64,000 bases of DNA from Motilimonas pumila (GTDB lineage Bacteria; Pseudomonadota; Gammaproteobacteria; Enterobacterales; CBDFNC01). The notes beneath the pieces are model-generated. The model was not told the origin of the DNA. It searched no databases and saw only the letters and a program-made list of their open reading frames with translations. The translations under genes and the position numbers were made by a program. Below are positions 1-10,406 of the stretch, piece by piece (positions within the stretch are counted from its first letter, which is position 1; each line of letters starts with the position of its first letter). The stretch lies in assembly GCF_003596335.1 (NCBI RefSeq), contig NZ_QZCH01000014.1, forward strand, positions 57,249-121,248. Direction: 5' to 3'.

Positions 1-537
<537 letters not shown>

Positions 538-557
538 TCGCAAACTGCCATTATGTT

Positions 558-590
558 GCAAAAGGCAATGCATGATGCATTGCCTTTTGC
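558..590. terminator. Bidirectional terminator hairpin between metF and the PEP-CTERM gene
   Basis: Perfect 15-base inverted repeat (558-572 and 576-590) with a TGA loop. The arms begin GCAAAA and end TTTTGC, so an A/T-rich tract lies at each base. It sits between two convergent genes, metF (+) and the gene ending at 607 (-), where a shared terminator is expected. Confidence 0.85.
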
Positions 591-606
591 ATTTTCAGGG
601 AGGGGT

Positions 607-1146
607 TTAGACCGAACGGGGGCGGCGAAACCATAGCAAAGCGCTTACGCCAAGCAAAATTAACAGCATGCTATTGGGTTCAGGTATTTGTGCAAGCACT
701 TGATATGAATCTAATTGTGAGCCTTCTAGGCGAATAAACGCAAAGTCATTGAAAGGGGCGTAGTCATCGGTAATAAAACGCCAATTAAAGCCAAAGCTAT
801 CGCCAATCATAGCGTTGAGATCCAGCTGTAACCAGTCGCCCGTTGAACCCAGTTGGCCAAACTCATTGCTGTAAAGGTTACTACTTTGAGTAGCGCTAAC
901 CAAAGCTATATCTCCCTGGCTATCCAGCAACCCATTGAAGCTACTAAGGCTTAGCTCAGGCGTCATCATGCTGTCAGCGACATTGCTCATGCCGATGGTT
1001 AACTTGCCATCAAAAGCTTGTTCGAAAATATATTGGTAGTTTTGTAGGCCGCTATCATCGCCGTTGCTGTTTAGAAAGAGTGCAGCATGGGCGTACCCGC
1101 TTAAAAATATGCCGATGAGGCCGCACAATGGTAATAAATTTTTCAT
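607..1146 (-). CDS. PEP-CTERM sorting-signal protein, function unknown
   Basis: A 179-residue exported protein. Residues 1-21 form a signal peptide (hydrophobic core, cleavage likely after AHA). The C-terminus has the tripartite PEP-CTERM signal: the motif PEP in IPEPNS, a hydrophobic helix of about 15 residues, then a short basic tail (RRPRSV). Such proteins are processed by an exosortase, usually in organisms with an exopolysaccharide locus; neither an exosortase nor such a locus is in this window. The middle is rich in Ser, Asp and Asn and shows no domain I recognise. The start is supported by AAGGAG eight bases upstream of the ATG. The gene is monocistronic and convergent with metF. Confidence 0.85.
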   Translation of the reverse strand: MKNLLPLCGLIGIFLSGYAHAALFLNSNGDDSGLQNYQYIFEQAFDGKLTIGMSNVADSMMTPELSLSSFNGLLDSQGDIALVSATQSSNLYSNEFGQLGSTGDWLQLDLNAMIGDSFGFNWRFITDDYAPFNDFAFIRLEGSQLDSYQVLAQIPEPNSMLLILLGVSALLWFRRPRSV

Positions 1147-1352
1147 GATTTACGCTCCTTATAAAATCGAATCTATTGCTTAATAGAAAGAGCATAAATA
1201 GTGCCAACATATATACTTGATGATTTACAGTTGCTTGGGCTGACAATATTATTTTTAATTGCCGTGGCTGTAAAAAAAATATGACAGATAATCAATAAGA
1301 TAGAATGTGTTATGGTTAAAGTATGGCCATAATCAAGGATGAGAAGTAGCCC

Positions 1353-1820
1353 ATGCAACAAGAAATCGAACGCAAATTTTTAGTGGCAGGAGAGTTTAAG
1401 TCGCACGCGACGAGCCAAGTCAGGATCACTCAAGGGTATTTGAATTCAAACCCTGATCGCTGTGTGCGCGTAAGGATCAAAGGCCACCAAGGCTTTTTAA
1501 CTGTTAAAGGTCGCAGCAACGCATTAGGTACGTCGCGCTTAGAGTGGGAACAAGAAATACCATTGGCAGAAGCGCAGCAACTGCTTAATCTTTGTGAATC
1601 AGGCATTATCGATAAAACCCGATATTTAGTGCCCGTAGCGCAGCACTTATTTGAGGTGGATGAATTTTACGGCGATAACCAAGGGTTGATTGTGGCTGAG
1701 TTAGAGCTTAGCTCAGAGCAAGAGCCTTATTTGACTCCTGAGTGGTTAGGAGAGGAGGTCACCGGTGACATCCGGTATTACAACTCACAATTGATGAAAA
1801 TCCCTTATTTGCAATGGTAA
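1353..1820 (+). CDS. CYTH-domain protein (triphosphate tunnel metalloenzyme)
   Basis: A 155-residue stand-alone CYTH domain. The N-terminal EIERKF gives the ExExK signature at residues 4-8 that binds the triphosphate in this family. Further conserved charged strands follow (RVRIKG, TVKG, EWEQEIP, FEVDEFYG, AELEL), as expected of the eight-stranded tunnel. Family members hydrolyse inorganic tripolyphosphate or act as adenylate cyclase or thiamine triphosphatase; short bacterial forms are mostly tripolyphosphatases. The exact substrate cannot be read from sequence. Cytoplasmic, single-gene unit, with a weak purine-rich ribosome site before the ATG and a strong terminator after the stop. Confidence 0.85.
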   Translation: MQQEIERKFLVAGEFKSHATSQVRITQGYLNSNPDRCVRVRIKGHQGFLTVKGRSNALGTSRLEWEQEIPLAEAQQLLNLCESGIIDKTRYLVPVAQHLFEVDEFYGDNQGLIVAELELSSEQEPYLTPEWLGEEVTGDIRYYNSQLMKIPYLQW

Positions 1821-1843
1821 ACCCAGACGGGCTGCATAAATAA

Positions 1844-1879
1844 AAAAAGCCGCCTAAGCACAAGCGTAGGCGGCTTTTT
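1844..1879. terminator. Bidirectional terminator between the CYTH gene and ppc
   Basis: Inverted repeat AAAAAGCCGCCTA (1844-1856) and TAGGCGGCTTTTT (1867-1879) with a 10-base loop. The GC-rich core is flanked by A and T tracts on the two sides, so it can end transcription of both convergent genes. Confidence 0.9.
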
Positions 1880-1897
1880 CAATCACTCCAACAAGTG

Positions 1898-4531
1898 TTA
1901 ACCTGTGTTGCGTAAGCCTGCCGCAATACCTGCGATTGTTACCATGAGAGCTTGGTCAATCACGGGGCACACTTCATCACCGTTGGCGCGTGAGCGGCCC
2001 AGTAACTCTGCTTGTAGCATGTTAAGTGGGTCAATATACGGGTTACGTAAGTTAATCGACTCTTTAATCCAAGGCTGGTCTTCCATCAGCTTGTGCTCTG
2101 GAATGGTTTCAAGCACTTGCTCACGAGTTTTACTTAACTTAGCCCGTAGCTGTTTACCTAATGGCTTGTACTCGTCAGGTACTAGGCGACTTTCGTATAG
2201 CTTGGTCAGCTCTTCATCTGCTTTCATAAAGACCATTTCAAACATTTCCAAGCGGGTGTGGAAAAATGGCCAGTTTTGGTACATTTCTGTTAGCAGCTCT
2301 TGTTTTCCTTGGGCCAACACATTGCCAATGGCATCACCTGCGCCTAACCATGCAGGTAGCATAAAGCGGTTTTGCGACCATGAGAAGATCCAAGGGATGG
2401 CGCGTAAGCTTTCAACCCCGCCATTTGGTTTACGTTTTGCTGGGCGACTGCCCAGTGGCAGTTTGCCGAGCTCAAGCTCTGGCGTTACGCTGCGAAAGTA
2501 CGGGACAAAATCAGGCTCTTGTTGTACCACTTGGCGATATTCTTCGCATGAATCAGCCGACAACTGGTCCATTAAGTCACGCCATTCTTGTTTCGGCGCT
2601 GGTGGCGGCAACAAGTTCGCTTCTAAAATGGCCGCGGTGTATAGGTTTAACGATTGCTGGGCAACGTTAGATAAACCAAACTTAAAGCGGATCATTTCGC
2701 CTTGCTCAGTCACGCGCAGGCCACCTTTCAATGAACCCGGCGGTTGTGACAACAGCGCTGCGTGTGCTGGTGCACCGCCGCGACCAATCGTGCCACCACG
2801 ACCGTGGAACAAAGTGAGACAAATATTGTTTTTCTCACACAAGTTCACTAAACCTTCTTGTGCACGATACTGGGCCCAGCTTGCGGCGATAACACCGGCG
2901 TCTTTGGCTGAGTCTGAGTAGCCTATCATCACGTGTTGTTGGCCGTTGATGTAACCACGGTACCAATCAACCGCAAACAAGCGTTCGATCACTTCTTCTG
3001 CGTTGTTCAGGTCATCAAGGGTTTCAAATAGTGGCGCCACAGGAATACGGAACTGACAACCAGACTCTTTCAGTAATAGTTGTACCGCTAGGACGTCAGA
3101 GGCTTGGCGCGCCATAGAAATAATATAAATGCCTAAGGCTTGTGGGTCTGTTTTCGCCACAACACGACAGGTGTCTAATACTTCTTGGTTGTCTGAGCTC
3201 GGTTGCCAGTCTTGTGGGATCAATGGGCGCTTGCTGTTTAACTCTTGCAGTAAGAAGGTTTGTTTTTCTTCTTCGTTCCAGCTAGCGTAATCGCCAATGC
3301 CTAAGTAACGTGTAAGCTCGGCAATCACATCACCATGACGCTCGCCATCTTGACGAATGTCCAGTTTGACCAAGTTAATGCCAAAACACGCGGCGCGGCG
3401 CAATACGTCAAGTAATAGGCCGTCGGCAATGTTACCCATGCCACGTTCGTGCAGCGACTCATAACAAAGTTTTAAGGGGGTTGACAGCTGCTCGGTGCGG
3501 CGAATAATGTCGTTTGATTTTGTTGCTTGGCCCTGTAATGTGGCGGTCAGGTACTCTAACGTCTCAGTGAGGTCTGCGCGCAATTGCTTCATGACTTTTC
3601 GATAAGGTTCATGTACGTCACCCGCTAACTCGCGCAGGGCATTGTTGCAATCCATCATCGACAGTTCACTGCTCAGTTGAGTGATGTCTTGCAAAAACAA
3701 GCTCACACCTACCCAACGGCTAGAAAGTAATACTTCTTCGGTGACTTTTGACGTCACAAAGGGGTTGCCGTCACGGTCGCCGCCCATCCAAGAGGTAAAG
3801 GTCACTGGCGCCGCATCAATTGGCAGGGCAAAACCAAAGCTGTTTTGAATGCGTTCATCCAGGTTACGAATGTACTCGGGAACCGCCTGCCACAGGCTGT
3901 TTTCTACTACCGCAAAACCCCACTTGGCTTCGTCGACGGGGGTTGGTCGCTGCTTACGGATCTCATCGGTGTGCCAAGCTTGCGTAATTAGCTCTTCAAT
4001 GCGTTTAATCAGTTTGTTCTTTTCACGTTCATTGAGGTCTGACAGTTCCAGCGCTGACAGGCATTCATTAATCGCGACGTGTTTATGAATAAGGGTGCGG
4101 CGGGTGATTTCTGTTGGGTGAGCGGTCAGTACCAGCTCCATGTGTAATGCTTCAACCGCTTGCTTAATGGTCTCTGGACCCAATTCAGATTGCCCGAGTT
4201 TGGCAAACAGAGCATCCATTGGATCTGGTGCGCACACTTGCTCTTCACAATGGCGAGACGTGGTATGGAATTGCTCTGCAATATTGGCCAAATTCAAAAA
4301 GTGGGTAAATGAACGAGCGACGGGTAATAACTCATCGTCAGATAGGTTGCTAAGGATGGTGGCAAGTTTTTCACCGTCCTCGCTGCTGCCACTGCGTGCA
4401 GACTTAGACAGTTGTCTGATGTTTTCTATTTTTTCAAGAAACTCTTCACCCAGGTGGTTAGAAATAGACTGACCTAAAAGCTGTCCCAGCATGCTTACGT
4501 TACTGCGTAAAGCTGCGTACTTATCGTTCAT
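1898..4531 (-). CDS. ppc: Phosphoenolpyruvate carboxylase
   Basis: An 877-residue cytoplasmic enzyme that carboxylates PEP with bicarbonate to oxaloacetate, refilling the TCA cycle. The length matches E. coli Ppc (about 883). The active-site blocks are intact: LTAHPTE with the catalytic histidine near residue 137, [21 protein letters not shown], and the [14 protein letters not shown] loop. The C-terminus ends RNTG as in the family. The N-terminus ([16 protein letters not shown]) closely follows the E. coli protein, and AAGGA precedes the ATG, so the start is secure. It lies downstream of argE on the same strand across 263 bases, most likely with its own promoter. No anomaly seen. Confidence 0.98.
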   Translation of the reverse strand: MNDKYAALRSNVSMLGQLLGQSISNHLGEEFLEKIENIRQLSKSARSGSSEDGEKLATILSNLSDDELLPVARSFTHFLNLANIAEQFHTTSRHCEEQVCAPDPMDALFAKLGQSELGPETIKQAVEALHMELVLTAHPTEITRRTLIHKHVAINECLSALELSDLNEREKNKLIKRIEELITQAWHTDEIRKQRPTPVDEAKWGFAVVENSLWQAVPEYIRNLDERIQNSFGFALPIDAAPVTFTSWMGGDRDGNPFVTSKVTEEVLLSSRWVGVSLFLQDITQLSSELSMMDCNNALRELAGDVHEPYRKVMKQLRADLTETLEYLTATLQGQATKSNDIIRRTEQLSTPLKLCYESLHERGMGNIADGLLLDVLRRAACFGINLVKLDIRQDGERHGDVIAELTRYLGIGDYASWNEEEKQTFLLQELNSKRPLIPQDWQPSSDNQEVLDTCRVVAKTDPQALGIYIISMARQASDVLAVQLLLKESGCQFRIPVAPLFETLDDLNNAEEVIERLFAVDWYRGYINGQQHVMIGYSDSAKDAGVIAASWAQYRAQEGLVNLCEKNNICLTLFHGRGGTIGRGGAPAHAALLSQPPGSLKGGLRVTEQGEMIRFKFGLSNVAQQSLNLYTAAILEANLLPPPAPKQEWRDLMDQLSADSCEEYRQVVQQEPDFVPYFRSVTPELELGKLPLGSRPAKRKPNGGVESLRAIPWIFSWSQNRFMLPAWLGAGDAIGNVLAQGKQELLTEMYQNWPFFHTRLEMFEMVFMKADEELTKLYESRLVPDEYKPLGKQLRAKLSKTREQVLETIPEHKLMEDQPWIKESINLRNPYIDPLNMLQAELLGRSRANGDEVCPVIDQALMVTIAGIAAGLRNTG

Positions 4532-4794
4532 AGCTTGTCCTTAATTTATGTAGTGTTATTACAACTTATTGGCTGATTGTGCACGAAATGAACACGCAAT
4601 TTGGTTGCAATAATGACACTTACCTTATCATTATTGTCCCATAATCTATCCGCAAACTGGTCTCTAGGTCAACTAGCAAAGGGCATCGCTCTGTTTGGAA
4701 CGATATAAAAAAAGAGTTTGCTTGATTGTAATTTTATTACAGAGTTGAGCGTGTCACGGCTGCCACACTGAGCTGCGGCAGCGATATAGCAAGT

Positions 4795-5955
4795 TTAGTT
4801 TGCTTGGGCAGAATTACAAAAGCGTTGAATGAGATTTTTCAGCAGCTCAGTTGTCGGTGTAACAAAAGAAAGGTCAAGGTATTCATCAGGTTGATGCGCT
4901 TGCGCAATATGACCCGGGCCCATCACTATGGTGTCACACCCTAGTTGTTGGATAAAGGGAGCCTCGGTGCAGTAGTTTACCGCTTCTGCTTGGTGGCCGC
5001 TTAATGCCTCTGCCACTTTTACCAGCTCTGAAGTCGCGCAACACTCGTAGGCAGGGATGGGTTCGTGGAGGTGGAAAATATCAATGGCGCCCGGGTAAGC
5101 TTTATCAATTTCAGCCAGCGCGGTTTTTAAAGTAATAAAGAGTTCGTCGGTGCTTACCCCTGGAATGGGCCGCATATCGATATGTAACTCACAGCAACCG
5201 CAAATACGGTTAGGGCTGTCGCCACCGTGAATATGACCAAAGTTAAGGGTAGGGGCGGGCACTTCAAAGTGAGGGCTGTTGTATTTATCTTTAAAGATTT
5301 GTTGCACCTTTAACAGCTCTGCCAGCACCTTATGCATTATTTCAATGGCATTGAGCCCATTCTTTGGGTCTGAGCTATGGCCACTGCGGCCGGTAATACG
5401 AATCCCTTCTGACATATGCCCTTTGTGCATAAATACGGGCACTAAACCGGTCGGTTCACCAATCACCGCATATTCAGGTTTAATGCTCTGACGCGCGGCG
5501 ATGTCTCTGGCTCCTGCCATGGTGGTTTCTTCGTCGGCTGTGGCTAAAATCCGCAATGGCTTATCCAGCTTACTGATATCCATTTGTTTCAGTGCTTCTA
5601 ATATGAAAGCAAAGAAACCTTTCATATCTATACTACCCAACCCGTATAGCTTGTTACCTTCTTCAGTCAGCTTGAAAGGGTCTTTACTCCATTGCCCCTC
5701 ATCGTATGGTACGGTGTCGGTGTGGCCTGCTAGCAGTAAGCCGCCTTCGCCTTGGCCTAAAGTGGCCACCAAATTATATTTACCCGGCACATCGGGCACT
5801 TCAGTCACTGCCACCTTAAAGCCCAGGCTTTCAAACCAGGTTGCCAAATTATTGATAACGTCTTGGTTGCTTTGATCCCATGAAGTATCGGTCGAGCTAA
5901 TGGAGGGCGTCGCGATCAGTGTTTTATAAGTGTCGATAAAACCAGGTAAAGACAT
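4795..5955 (-). CDS. argE: Acetylornithine deacetylase
   Basis: A 386-residue M20-family dinuclear zinc hydrolase that removes acetate from N2-acetylornithine to give ornithine. Visible motifs are [10 protein letters not shown] (metal-ligand His with catalytic Asp), GSIDMKGF (bridging Asp), ADEETT (general-base Glu pair) and VIGEPT. The length matches E. coli ArgE (383). It is transcribed divergently from argC, sharing a 272-base control region, which is the classic bipolar arg arrangement. Having argE means ornithine is made by the linear route, which fits the ArgA domain found on ArgH here. A GC-rich inverted repeat at 4759-4782 lies past its stop but lacks a U-tract. Confidence 0.97.
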   Translation of the reverse strand: MSLPGFIDTYKTLIATPSISSTDTSWDQSNQDVINNLATWFESLGFKVAVTEVPDVPGKYNLVATLGQGEGGLLLAGHTDTVPYDEGQWSKDPFKLTEEGNKLYGLGSIDMKGFFAFILEALKQMDISKLDKPLRILATADEETTMAGARDIAARQSIKPEYAVIGEPTGLVPVFMHKGHMSEGIRITGRSGHSSDPKNGLNAIEIMHKVLAELLKVQQIFKDKYNSPHFEVPAPTLNFGHIHGGDSPNRICGCCELHIDMRPIPGVSTDELFITLKTALAEIDKAYPGAIDIFHLHEPIPAYECCATSELVKVAEALSGHQAEAVNYCTEAPFIQQLGCDTIVMGPGHIAQAHQPDEYLDLSFVTPTTELLKNLIQRFCNSAQAN

Positions 5956-5969
5956 AATAATCTCAAAAT

Positions 5970-6004
5970 AAATTAAATATTAATGCATAAATATTGCATA
6001 AAAA
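5970..6004. promoter_or_regulatory. Candidate ArgR operator (ARG-box-like AT-rich palindromes) in the argE/argC divergent region
   Basis: The stretch contains TAAATATTAATGCA and the overlapping near-palindrome ATGCATAAATATTGCAT. Both resemble the E. coli ARG box (TGAAT-4 AT-TCA-type symmetry) with about two mismatches each. Location between divergent argE and argC is where ArgR operators sit in enterobacteria and vibrios. The match is imperfect and AT-rich DNA gives such hits easily, so this is only a candidate. Confidence 0.4.
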
Positions 6005-6227
6005 ATTAGTTTGGGCTAGCATTCTAAGCTGCTAATTGATAATAAATGATACCAATAAATGCAGACTAACTTTTCCCACAATTCGCGACGACGATCCCAC
6101 TGAACAGGTACGGCTTTATTACCCCTGTAGAGTTAGTTAAAATGCACGCTTTGTCGCCAATGTACGGTTTGAATTATTGCTCAGTAGCGACCCTTTGTAA
6201 CGTTACCATCACATGGAATATAAAAAG

Positions 6228-7238
6228 ATGTTAAAAACCATTATTGTGGGAGCCAGTGGTTATACTGGCGCTGAATTAGCCAATTTTATTACTAAGCATC
6301 CTGAGCTTGAGCTGGCAGGCTTGTACGTGTCAGAGAACAGCGCAGACAAAGGCAAACCTTTTTCTTCTTTGTATGGCAAGTTACTGGGCATTGTCGATAT
6401 GCCTATTCAACCGTTAGCGGTGGCCGACATTCCTCGCGCATGTGAAGGTATCGACATTGTATTACTGGCGACAGCCCATGAAGTAAGCCATAACCTCGCA
6501 CCTGATTTCCTTGCCCAAGGGGTTGACGTATTTGACCTTTCTGGCGCTTTCCGGGTGAACGATTTGTCATTCTATGAAAAATACTACGGTTTCACCCACC
6601 AGTACCCTGAGTTATTAGAAAAAGCCGTGTACGGCTTGGCTGAGTGGAATGCCGAAGAGGTGAAAGAGACGAACCTGATTGCAGTGCCAGGTTGTTACAC
6701 CACAACGTCTTTGTTGGCGCTGAAACCTTTACAGCAAGCCGGTTTGCTTAAGCCGGGCACTAAGCCAACGATTAATGCCACCAGTGGCGTGAGCGGTGCA
6801 GGTCGCAAAGCGTCAACGGTATCGAGCTTTTGTGAAGTTAGCTTGCAACCATATGGGGTATTTACCCACCGTCATAAGCCAGAAATTGACGAACACTTGG
6901 GTTGCCCTGTGGTCTTTACTCCTCACCTTGGTAGCTACAAACGCGGCATATTAGCAAGCATTAATGCAGTACTTAACGAAGGCGTTACACCAGAGCAAGT
7001 GGCGAAAGCCTACGCCGATGCTTACCAAGATGAGCCGATTGTACGCCTCCTAGAAGGTAGCTATCCGGCGCTTAAAAACGTTGAAGGTACACCGTTTTGC
7101 GATATCGCCTATGCCGTCGATGGCGAAGATATTGTACTATTTAGCGCCACAGACAACTTATTAAAAGGGGCATCTTCCCAAGCGATTCAGTGTATCAACA
7201 TTAAATACGGCTTTGAGATGACCACCTCATTGCTTTAA
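6228..7238 (+). CDS. argC: N-acetyl-gamma-glutamyl-phosphate reductase
   Basis: A 336-residue NADPH-dependent enzyme for the third step of arginine synthesis. The N-terminal [13 protein letters not shown] is the Rossmann dinucleotide loop. VPGCYTT carries the catalytic cysteine, and the later HRHKPEI block is family-typical. An in-frame ATG exists at 6213, but I choose 6228 because [12 protein letters not shown] aligns with the E. coli start and GGAA lies upstream at a usable distance. It is the first gene of the rightward argCBFGH(A) run. The spacing to argB is 48 bases. Confidence 0.95.
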   Translation: MLKTIIVGASGYTGAELANFITKHPELELAGLYVSENSADKGKPFSSLYGKLLGIVDMPIQPLAVADIPRACEGIDIVLLATAHEVSHNLAPDFLAQGVDVFDLSGAFRVNDLSFYEKYYGFTHQYPELLEKAVYGLAEWNAEEVKETNLIAVPGCYTTTSLLALKPLQQAGLLKPGTKPTINATSGVSGAGRKASTVSSFCEVSLQPYGVFTHRHKPEIDEHLGCPVVFTPHLGSYKRGILASINAVLNEGVTPEQVAKAYADAYQDEPIVRLLEGSYPALKNVEGTPFCDIAYAVDGEDIVLFSATDNLLKGASSQAIQCINIKYGFEMTTSLL

Positions 7239-7286
7239 CAAGGTCGACCCCTTTGTTAAGTAGTGAATAAAAAGAGAATAAAAACA

Positions 7287-8060
7287 ATGAGTAAACCTCT
7301 GCTAATTAAACTCGGCGGTGCCGTGTTAGAAAACGATACCGCGCTAGCGAACTTATTTGACGCCATTACCCGCTATTTAGAGGCGCAGCAGCGCCCGTTG
7401 ATTCTGGTGCACGGTGGCGGCATTGTAGTGGAAGACCTGCTGGGCAAAATGAACATTAAGAGTGAAAAGAAAAACGGTTTACGCATTACCCCGTTTGATC
7501 AAATCCCTTATGTTGCAGGCGCGTTAGCGGGCACGTCAAACAAACTATTGATGGCCAAAGCCTTGCAGGCGGGATTAAGTGCGGTAGGTTTATCATTAGC
7601 AGACGGCTTTAGTACAAAAGTGACTCAGCTAGATCCAGACTTAGGGGCGGTGGGCGTATGTACACCAAATAACCCGCAGTTAATTAACACCTTGTTGCAA
7701 GCTCAGCAATTGCCGGTAATCTCATCTATCGGCATTGGCGAAGACGGTAATTTGTATAACGTGAATGCCGACCAAGCTGCCATTGCCATTTGTGAGCTGG
7801 TGGACGCTGAGTTGGTCTTTTTGTCTGACGTAGATGGCGTACTTGACGCGGACATGCAACTGGTACCTGAGCTTAATACAGAGCTGGCCGATAAAATGAT
7901 CGCCGACGGCGTGATCCGCGACGGCATGACGGTGAAAGTAAAAGCGGCATTAGATGCTGCAAATACGCTGGGTCATGTTATGTTAGCAAGCTGGAAAAAA
8001 CCGGAAAACCTGGTGGCGCTTTTAAACGGCCAACACTTAGGGACTAAGGTCATAAAATAA
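7287..8060 (+). CDS. argB: Acetylglutamate kinase
   Basis: A 257-residue amino-acid kinase that phosphorylates N-acetylglutamate. The motif IKLGGAVL at the N-terminus and LVHGGG bind the phosphates; NVNADQAA and FLSDVDGVL are family blocks, and the late [14 protein letters not shown] segment reads [14 protein letters not shown] at 7263 is in frame, but the ATG at 7287 places [11 protein letters not shown] in register with E. coli ArgB (258 residues). The N-terminus lacks the extra helix typical of strongly arginine-inhibited hexameric kinases, so feedback control probably rests on the synthase domain. Confidence 0.95.
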   Translation: MSKPLLIKLGGAVLENDTALANLFDAITRYLEAQQRPLILVHGGGIVVEDLLGKMNIKSEKKNGLRITPFDQIPYVAGALAGTSNKLLMAKALQAGLSAVGLSLADGFSTKVTQLDPDLGAVGVCTPNNPQLINTLLQAQQLPVISSIGIGEDGNLYNVNADQAAIAICELVDAELVFLSDVDGVLDADMQLVPELNTELADKMIADGVIRDGMTVKVKAALDAANTLGHVMLASWKKPENLVALLNGQHLGTKVIK

Positions 8061-8159
8061 TTCTGATAATAACGCCGTTACCAAGATGATGGCGTGAACT
8101 AATCGTTTGTTACTGCAGGCCTCCGACAACCTAGCTGTGACGATATGGGAGTGAGTTAG

Positions 8160-9077
8160 ATGGAACATCTATTAACGGGTACTGAAACCTCGAAAGAGCA
8201 AATTTTAGCGCTGATTGACTTAGGCAAAGACCTGAAAGCCAATCCTGCCAAGTATGCGGATGCGTTAAAAGGCAAAAGCATCGTTACTATTTTTGAAAAG
8301 CAATCACTGCGTACTCGCGTAACCTTTGATATCGGCATTAACAAGCTAGGCGGTCATGCGGTTTACCTTGATTCGCAAAACGGTGCCATTGGCGAACGTG
8401 AAACGGTGAAAGACTTCGCCGCCAACATTTCTCGCTGGGCGGATTGTATTGTTGCTCGGGTGATGTCTCATAACACCATCACTGAGTTGGCCAAGTACTC
8501 AAGCGTGCCAGTGATCAACTCTTTATGTGACCTGTACCACCCGTGCCAAGGCTTGGCAGACTTTCTGACTGTGGCGCAGCATTACGATGATGTAAGCAAA
8601 GTGAAGTTGGCTTATGTGGGTGACGGTAACAACGTAACGCACTCATTGTTTATTGTCGGCGCTATTTTAGGCGCAGAAGTGACCGCAGTGTGCCCATTAG
8701 GTTCAAGCCCAGACGCACAACTGTTGAAACAAGCAGAAGAATTAGCACAAAAGTCCGGCGGTAAAGTGCGCGTGACTAACAATATCGACGACATTAAAGG
8801 TTACGACATTGTGTACGGTGATACTTGGGTATCCATGGGTGACGAAACCCCTTTACAAGCCGTAAAAGACAGATTTATGCCTTATCAAATTAACCGTGAG
8901 TTACTTGATAAAACCGGTATTAAGCATGTATTACACTGCCAACCGGCCCATCGTGAACTGGATATTACATCCGAAATTGTAGATGACGAGAAAGTTTCCT
9001 TGATCTTTGATCAAGCAGAAAACAGAATGCACATCCAAAACGCCATCATGTTGACATTGATGAAAGGAGATTTTTAA
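8160..9077 (+). CDS. argF: Ornithine carbamoyltransferase
   Basis: A 305-residue enzyme making citrulline from ornithine and carbamoyl phosphate. The carbamoyl-phosphate loop reads SLRTR rather than the textbook STRTR, and the ornithine/catalytic cysteine block reads HCQPAH rather than HCLPA. Both variants are, to my knowledge, shared with Shewanella-type enzymes, so they mark a lineage rather than a defect. HPCQGLADF is intact. The 99-base gap after argB holds no gene. Its stop overlaps the argG start (TAATG), so the two are translationally coupled. The neighbours argE and an argA domain make an acetylornithine transcarbamylase unlikely. Confidence 0.93.
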   Translation: MEHLLTGTETSKEQILALIDLGKDLKANPAKYADALKGKSIVTIFEKQSLRTRVTFDIGINKLGGHAVYLDSQNGAIGERETVKDFAANISRWADCIVARVMSHNTITELAKYSSVPVINSLCDLYHPCQGLADFLTVAQHYDDVSKVKLAYVGDGNNVTHSLFIVGAILGAEVTAVCPLGSSPDAQLLKQAEELAQKSGGKVRVTNNIDDIKGYDIVYGDTWVSMGDETPLQAVKDRFMPYQINRELLDKTGIKHVLHCQPAHRELDITSEIVDDEKVSLIFDQAENRMHIQNAIMLTLMKGDF

Positions 9078-10285
9078 TGAGCAAGGTAAATAAAGTAGTA
9101 CTGGCGTACTCTGGTGGTTTAGATACTTCAGCAATCATTCCATGGTTAAAAGAAACTTATGATAACTGTGAAATCGTAGCGTTTTGTGCCGATGTTGGCC
9201 AAGGCGAAGAAGAGCTAGTTGGCCTAGAAGAAAAGGCGCTGGCGTCGGGTGCTTCTGAGTGTCACATTGTTGACCTAAAAGATGAGTTCGTAAAAGACTA
9301 CATTTACCCTACCATTGCAACGGGTGCTGTTTACGAAGGTACTTACCTGTTGGGCACATCAATGGCTCGTCCTATTATTGCTAAAGCCCAAGTTGAAGTT
9401 GCGCTGAAAGTAGGTGCTGACGCAGTTTGTCACGGTTGTACTGGTAAAGGTAACGACCAAATCCGTTTTGAAAGCTGTTTTGCCGCGCTAGCGCCAGGCC
9501 TTAAAGTGATTGCACCTTGGCGTGAGTGGGACATGGTTTCTCGTGAAGACCTGCTTGACTACCTTGCAGAGCGCAACATTGCGACTACTGCAAGTGCCAC
9601 TAAGATTTACAGCCGTGATGCTAACGCATGGCACATTTCACACGAAGGTGGTGAGCTAGAAGACCCGTACAACGAGCCAAGCAAAGGCGTGTGGACGATG
9701 ACCGTTGATCCGCTAGACGCGCCAAACGAGCCTGAGTACGTAACGCTAACCGTTGAAAATGCACGTGTGACTGCGGTAGATGGCGTAGCGCTTTCACCTT
9801 ACGACGCACTGATGTTACTGAATGAAAAAGCAGCCAAGCATGGCGTAGGCCGTGTTGATATTACCGAGAACCGTACCGTAGGTATGAAGTCTCGCGGTTG
9901 TTATGAAACGCCGGGTGGTACCGTTATGGTAACCGCACTGCGTGGCATTGATGAGCTAGTACACGATAAGCCATCACGTCGCTGGCGTGACCAAGTGGGC
10001 CAAGAGTTTGCTCACCTAGTGTACGACGGTCGCTGGTTCACACCTTTATGTGAGTCACTGCTGTCTGCTTCAGAAGCCCTAGCAAAAGACGCGAACGGTG
10101 AAGTGGTAGTACGCCTTTACAAAGGCCAAGCGGTGGCAGTGAAGAAAAAATCACCAAACAGCCTATACTCTGAAGAATTTGCCACATTTGGTGAAGACGA
10201 AGTATACGACCAAAAACATGCAGAAGGCTTTATCCGTCTGTACTCTTTAGCAAGCCGTATTCGCTCGCTAAATGCTAAAAAGTAA
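9077..10285 (+). CDS. argG: Argininosuccinate synthase
   Basis: A 402-residue ATP-dependent ligase joining citrulline and aspartate. The N-terminal [12 protein letters not shown] is the ATP-pyrophosphatase P-loop, and [15 protein letters not shown] is the substrate-binding block. The length matches the short class of ArgG (about 400). The ATG overlaps the last base of argF, and AAAGGAG lies just upstream inside argF. A strong stem-loop follows the stop before argH. Confidence 0.97.
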   Translation: MSKVNKVVLAYSGGLDTSAIIPWLKETYDNCEIVAFCADVGQGEEELVGLEEKALASGASECHIVDLKDEFVKDYIYPTIATGAVYEGTYLLGTSMARPIIAKAQVEVALKVGADAVCHGCTGKGNDQIRFESCFAALAPGLKVIAPWREWDMVSREDLLDYLAERNIATTASATKIYSRDANAWHISHEGGELEDPYNEPSKGVWTMTVDPLDAPNEPEYVTLTVENARVTAVDGVALSPYDALMLLNEKAAKHGVGRVDITENRTVGMKSRGCYETPGGTVMVTALRGIDELVHDKPSRRWRDQVGQEFAHLVYDGRWFTPLCESLLSASEALAKDANGEVVVRLYKGQAVAVKKKSPNSLYSEEFATFGEDEVYDQKHAEGFIRLYSLASRIRSLNAKK

Positions 10286-10309
10286 TCATTACTTGAAGTT
10301 AGCATAGCC

Positions 10310-10342
10310 ACAAAATAGCTGCTCTTTGAGCGGCTATTTTGT
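10310..10342 (+). terminator. Stem-loop between argG and argH (terminator or attenuator)
   Basis: Nearly perfect 15-base-pair inverted repeat: ACAAAATAGC-T-GCTC (10310-10324) and GAGC-G-GCTATTTTGT (10328-10342) with a TTT loop and one T/G wobble. The descending arm ends in a T-rich run. It lies 24 bases after argG, so it could partly end the argCBFG transcript and lower argH(A) expression, or protect the upstream mRNA. Confidence 0.7.
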
Positions 10343-10406
10343 CATTTATAAGGACACGCCAGCGACGTACTGGCACCATAGAATAAGACACAGGAGAGGT
10401 GAGCGC

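Noticed and set aside
1905..2921. Long open frame on the + strand (338 codons) inside ppc
   Set aside because: It lies antisense to the clearly coding ppc gene, has a Ser/Arg/Pro-rich shadow composition and no ribosome site; it is a by-product of ppc codon use.
4759..4782. GCTGCC/GGCAGC inverted repeat after argE as a terminator
   Set aside because: Six-base stem with a 12-base loop and no T-run on the argE side; too weak to call.
8160..9077. argF as an acetyl- or succinylornithine transcarbamylase because of the SLRT and HCQPAH variants
   Set aside because: argE and an argA domain are present in the same cluster, and the variants are, to my knowledge, usual in Shewanella-type ornithine enzymes.
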